From: Micromonospora cabrerizensis
Lineage (GTDB): Bacteria; Actinomycetota; Actinomycetes; Mycobacteriales; Micromonosporaceae
Assembly (NCBI RefSeq): GCF_022230955.1
Contig: NZ_JAKKFI010000069.1
Location: forward strand, 1 to 64,000
Direction of reading: 5' to 3'
Length of the DNA stretch: 64,000 nt
Below the pieces are notes generated by a model. It made no database searches and was not told where the DNA came from. It worked only from the letters and a program-made list of their open reading frames with translations. The first letter of the stretch is position 1, and each line of letters starts with the position of its first letter. Position numbers and translations under genes: made by a program. Shown piece by piece: positions 63,443 through 64,000 of the stretch.

Positions 63443-64000
63443 TCAGGCTCTCCCAGGTAGGTACGGGGACGGTGCGCCATACACGAGCTCGGGGGGAGTC
63501 CACTCGGTCAGGTCGTGTAGCACGACATCTTCCGCGAGCAGGTGCCCCGCACTCGCCGGCCAGGCTATCGCATGGAGCCACATTCCCCGAGCTTCGCCGG
63601 CGTACGCGCTTCGATCCGTCGAAGAATTAACCAACCACAGTGGAGTCGGATGCCCGGCGACCCTGATCCTGGCCTGCCCGACGTGGTCGGGATGGCCCGG
63701 CCCCGGGTCGGTCAACGCGTCCTCCAGCTCCGGTCCCGGGTCCGGCCCGGCCAGCCCGGCGAGTCGCGTGCCCAGGCCGACACCCGGTTCCTCGGCAACG
63801 AAGACCAGGTCGGCCGGGCCACCACCAAGGGGTGCCGGCCCCGCGCAGGCCACCGCGGTCGCCCGCACTCCCGTCCGCTCGTCCCCGGCGTACGCCACGC
63901 CGGTGAGGGTCCAGCCGAGCGGTAACGGCCACGGGCACCACAACGGCGTTCCCGGCGGACCGGCGGTCGCGGTGATCCGTTCCACCACGCTCGCCACGAT
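63443..64000 (-). CDS. DUF6758 family protein, 5'-truncated by window
   Basis: At least 185 residues are present. PLWCPWPLPLGWTLTGVAYAGDERTG, VRATAVACAGPAPLGGGPADLVFVAEEPGVGLGTRLAGL and the closing DLTEWTPPELVYG are typical of this actinobacterial family. The frame is open to the window edge, so the N-terminus, which usually carries a zinc-ribbon, is missing. Function unknown. It precedes the small membrane peptide on the same strand by 116 bases. Confidence 0.8.
   Translation of the reverse strand: MVASVVERITATAGPPGTPLWCPWPLPLGWTLTGVAYAGDERTGVRATAVACAGPAPLGGGPADLVFVAEEPGVGLGTRLAGLAGPDPGPELEDALTDPGPGHPDHVGQARIRVAGHPTPLWLVNSSTDRSAYAGEARGMWLHAIAWPASAGHLLAEDVVLHDLTEWTPPELVYGAPSPYLPGRA

Overview
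The window is high-GC actinobacterial chromosome. GTG starts are frequent, third codon positions are almost all G or C, and the gene order is typical of Micromonosporaceae (Micromonospora or a close relative). The family assignment is inferred from gene content and synteny, not from a database search. Most of the window is conserved chromosomal core with a few lineage-specific insertions. I see no integrase, transposase, prophage, plasmid origin or CRISPR array.

Layout. (1) 0-9 kb: the 3' end of a GH13 glucosidase and a VOC-fold protein. A leftward run follows: CorC-like CBS protein, trpS, 2H phosphoesterase, YihY membrane protein, GntR regulator, acidic hypothetical. Divergent from it is the Leloir pair galE-galK. 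(2) 9.4-17 kb: a leftward chain glmU-prs-rplY-pth and then cysQ-cysD-cysN for sulfate activation, with tRNA-Gln upstream. (3) 17.4-22.5 kb: acyl desaturase and TetR regulator, then two DUF4383 membrane paralogues separated by a long perfect hairpin, then an ABC-F ATPase. (4) 22.5-32.7 kb: ispE, rsmA and tatD, with metG further on, interrupted by a divergent 415-aa protein of unknown function. A 26-codon ORF sits between rsmA and ispE. rsmI and a protein O-mannosyltransferase follow, divergently arranged. (5) 33-45.7 kb: the most lineage-specific part. It holds a cell-surface vWA protein and its co-translated partner, a Sfp-type phosphopantetheinyl transferase, a DUF4352-like protein, a secreted HAF-repeat protein, a Gfo/Idh oxidoreductase, two anchored unknown proteins, a large RHS/YD-repeat protein and a DUF4304 protein. 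(6) 45.7-54.7 kb: tRNA-Ala, then a block whose order resembles Mycobacterium tuberculosis Rv0991c-Rv0996: sepX/glpR, rimJ-like, gephyrin-like glp, galU, 5-formyl-THF cycloligase, and a Ruc-like zinc-ribbon chaperone under a CIRCE operator. A membrane diguanylate cyclase is inserted between galU and the cycloligase. (7) 54.7-64 kb: small hypotheticals, a DUF2231 membrane protein, a Fur regulator and a DUF2236 oxygenase. A leftward series follows: DUF6758, a 52-aa membrane peptide, PH-domain protein, SigE-type ECF sigma factor with a membrane partner, PHP phosphatase, MarC and a RecB-type nuclease.

How the genes work together. CysDN makes APS and CysQ would remove the PAP by-product. GalE and GalK handle galactose and, with GalU, UDP-sugars. 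GlmU and Prs supply UDP-GlcNAc and PRPP. SepX/GlpR and Glp are predicted division partners at the membrane. The most interesting signals are regulatory or structural: a CIRCE operator before the Ruc-like gene, three DnaA boxes at exactly 19-bp spacing at 53.86 kb, an SOS-box-like palindrome with extra half-sites before the RHS gene, and short tandem repeats that begin at the stop codons of four unrelated genes.
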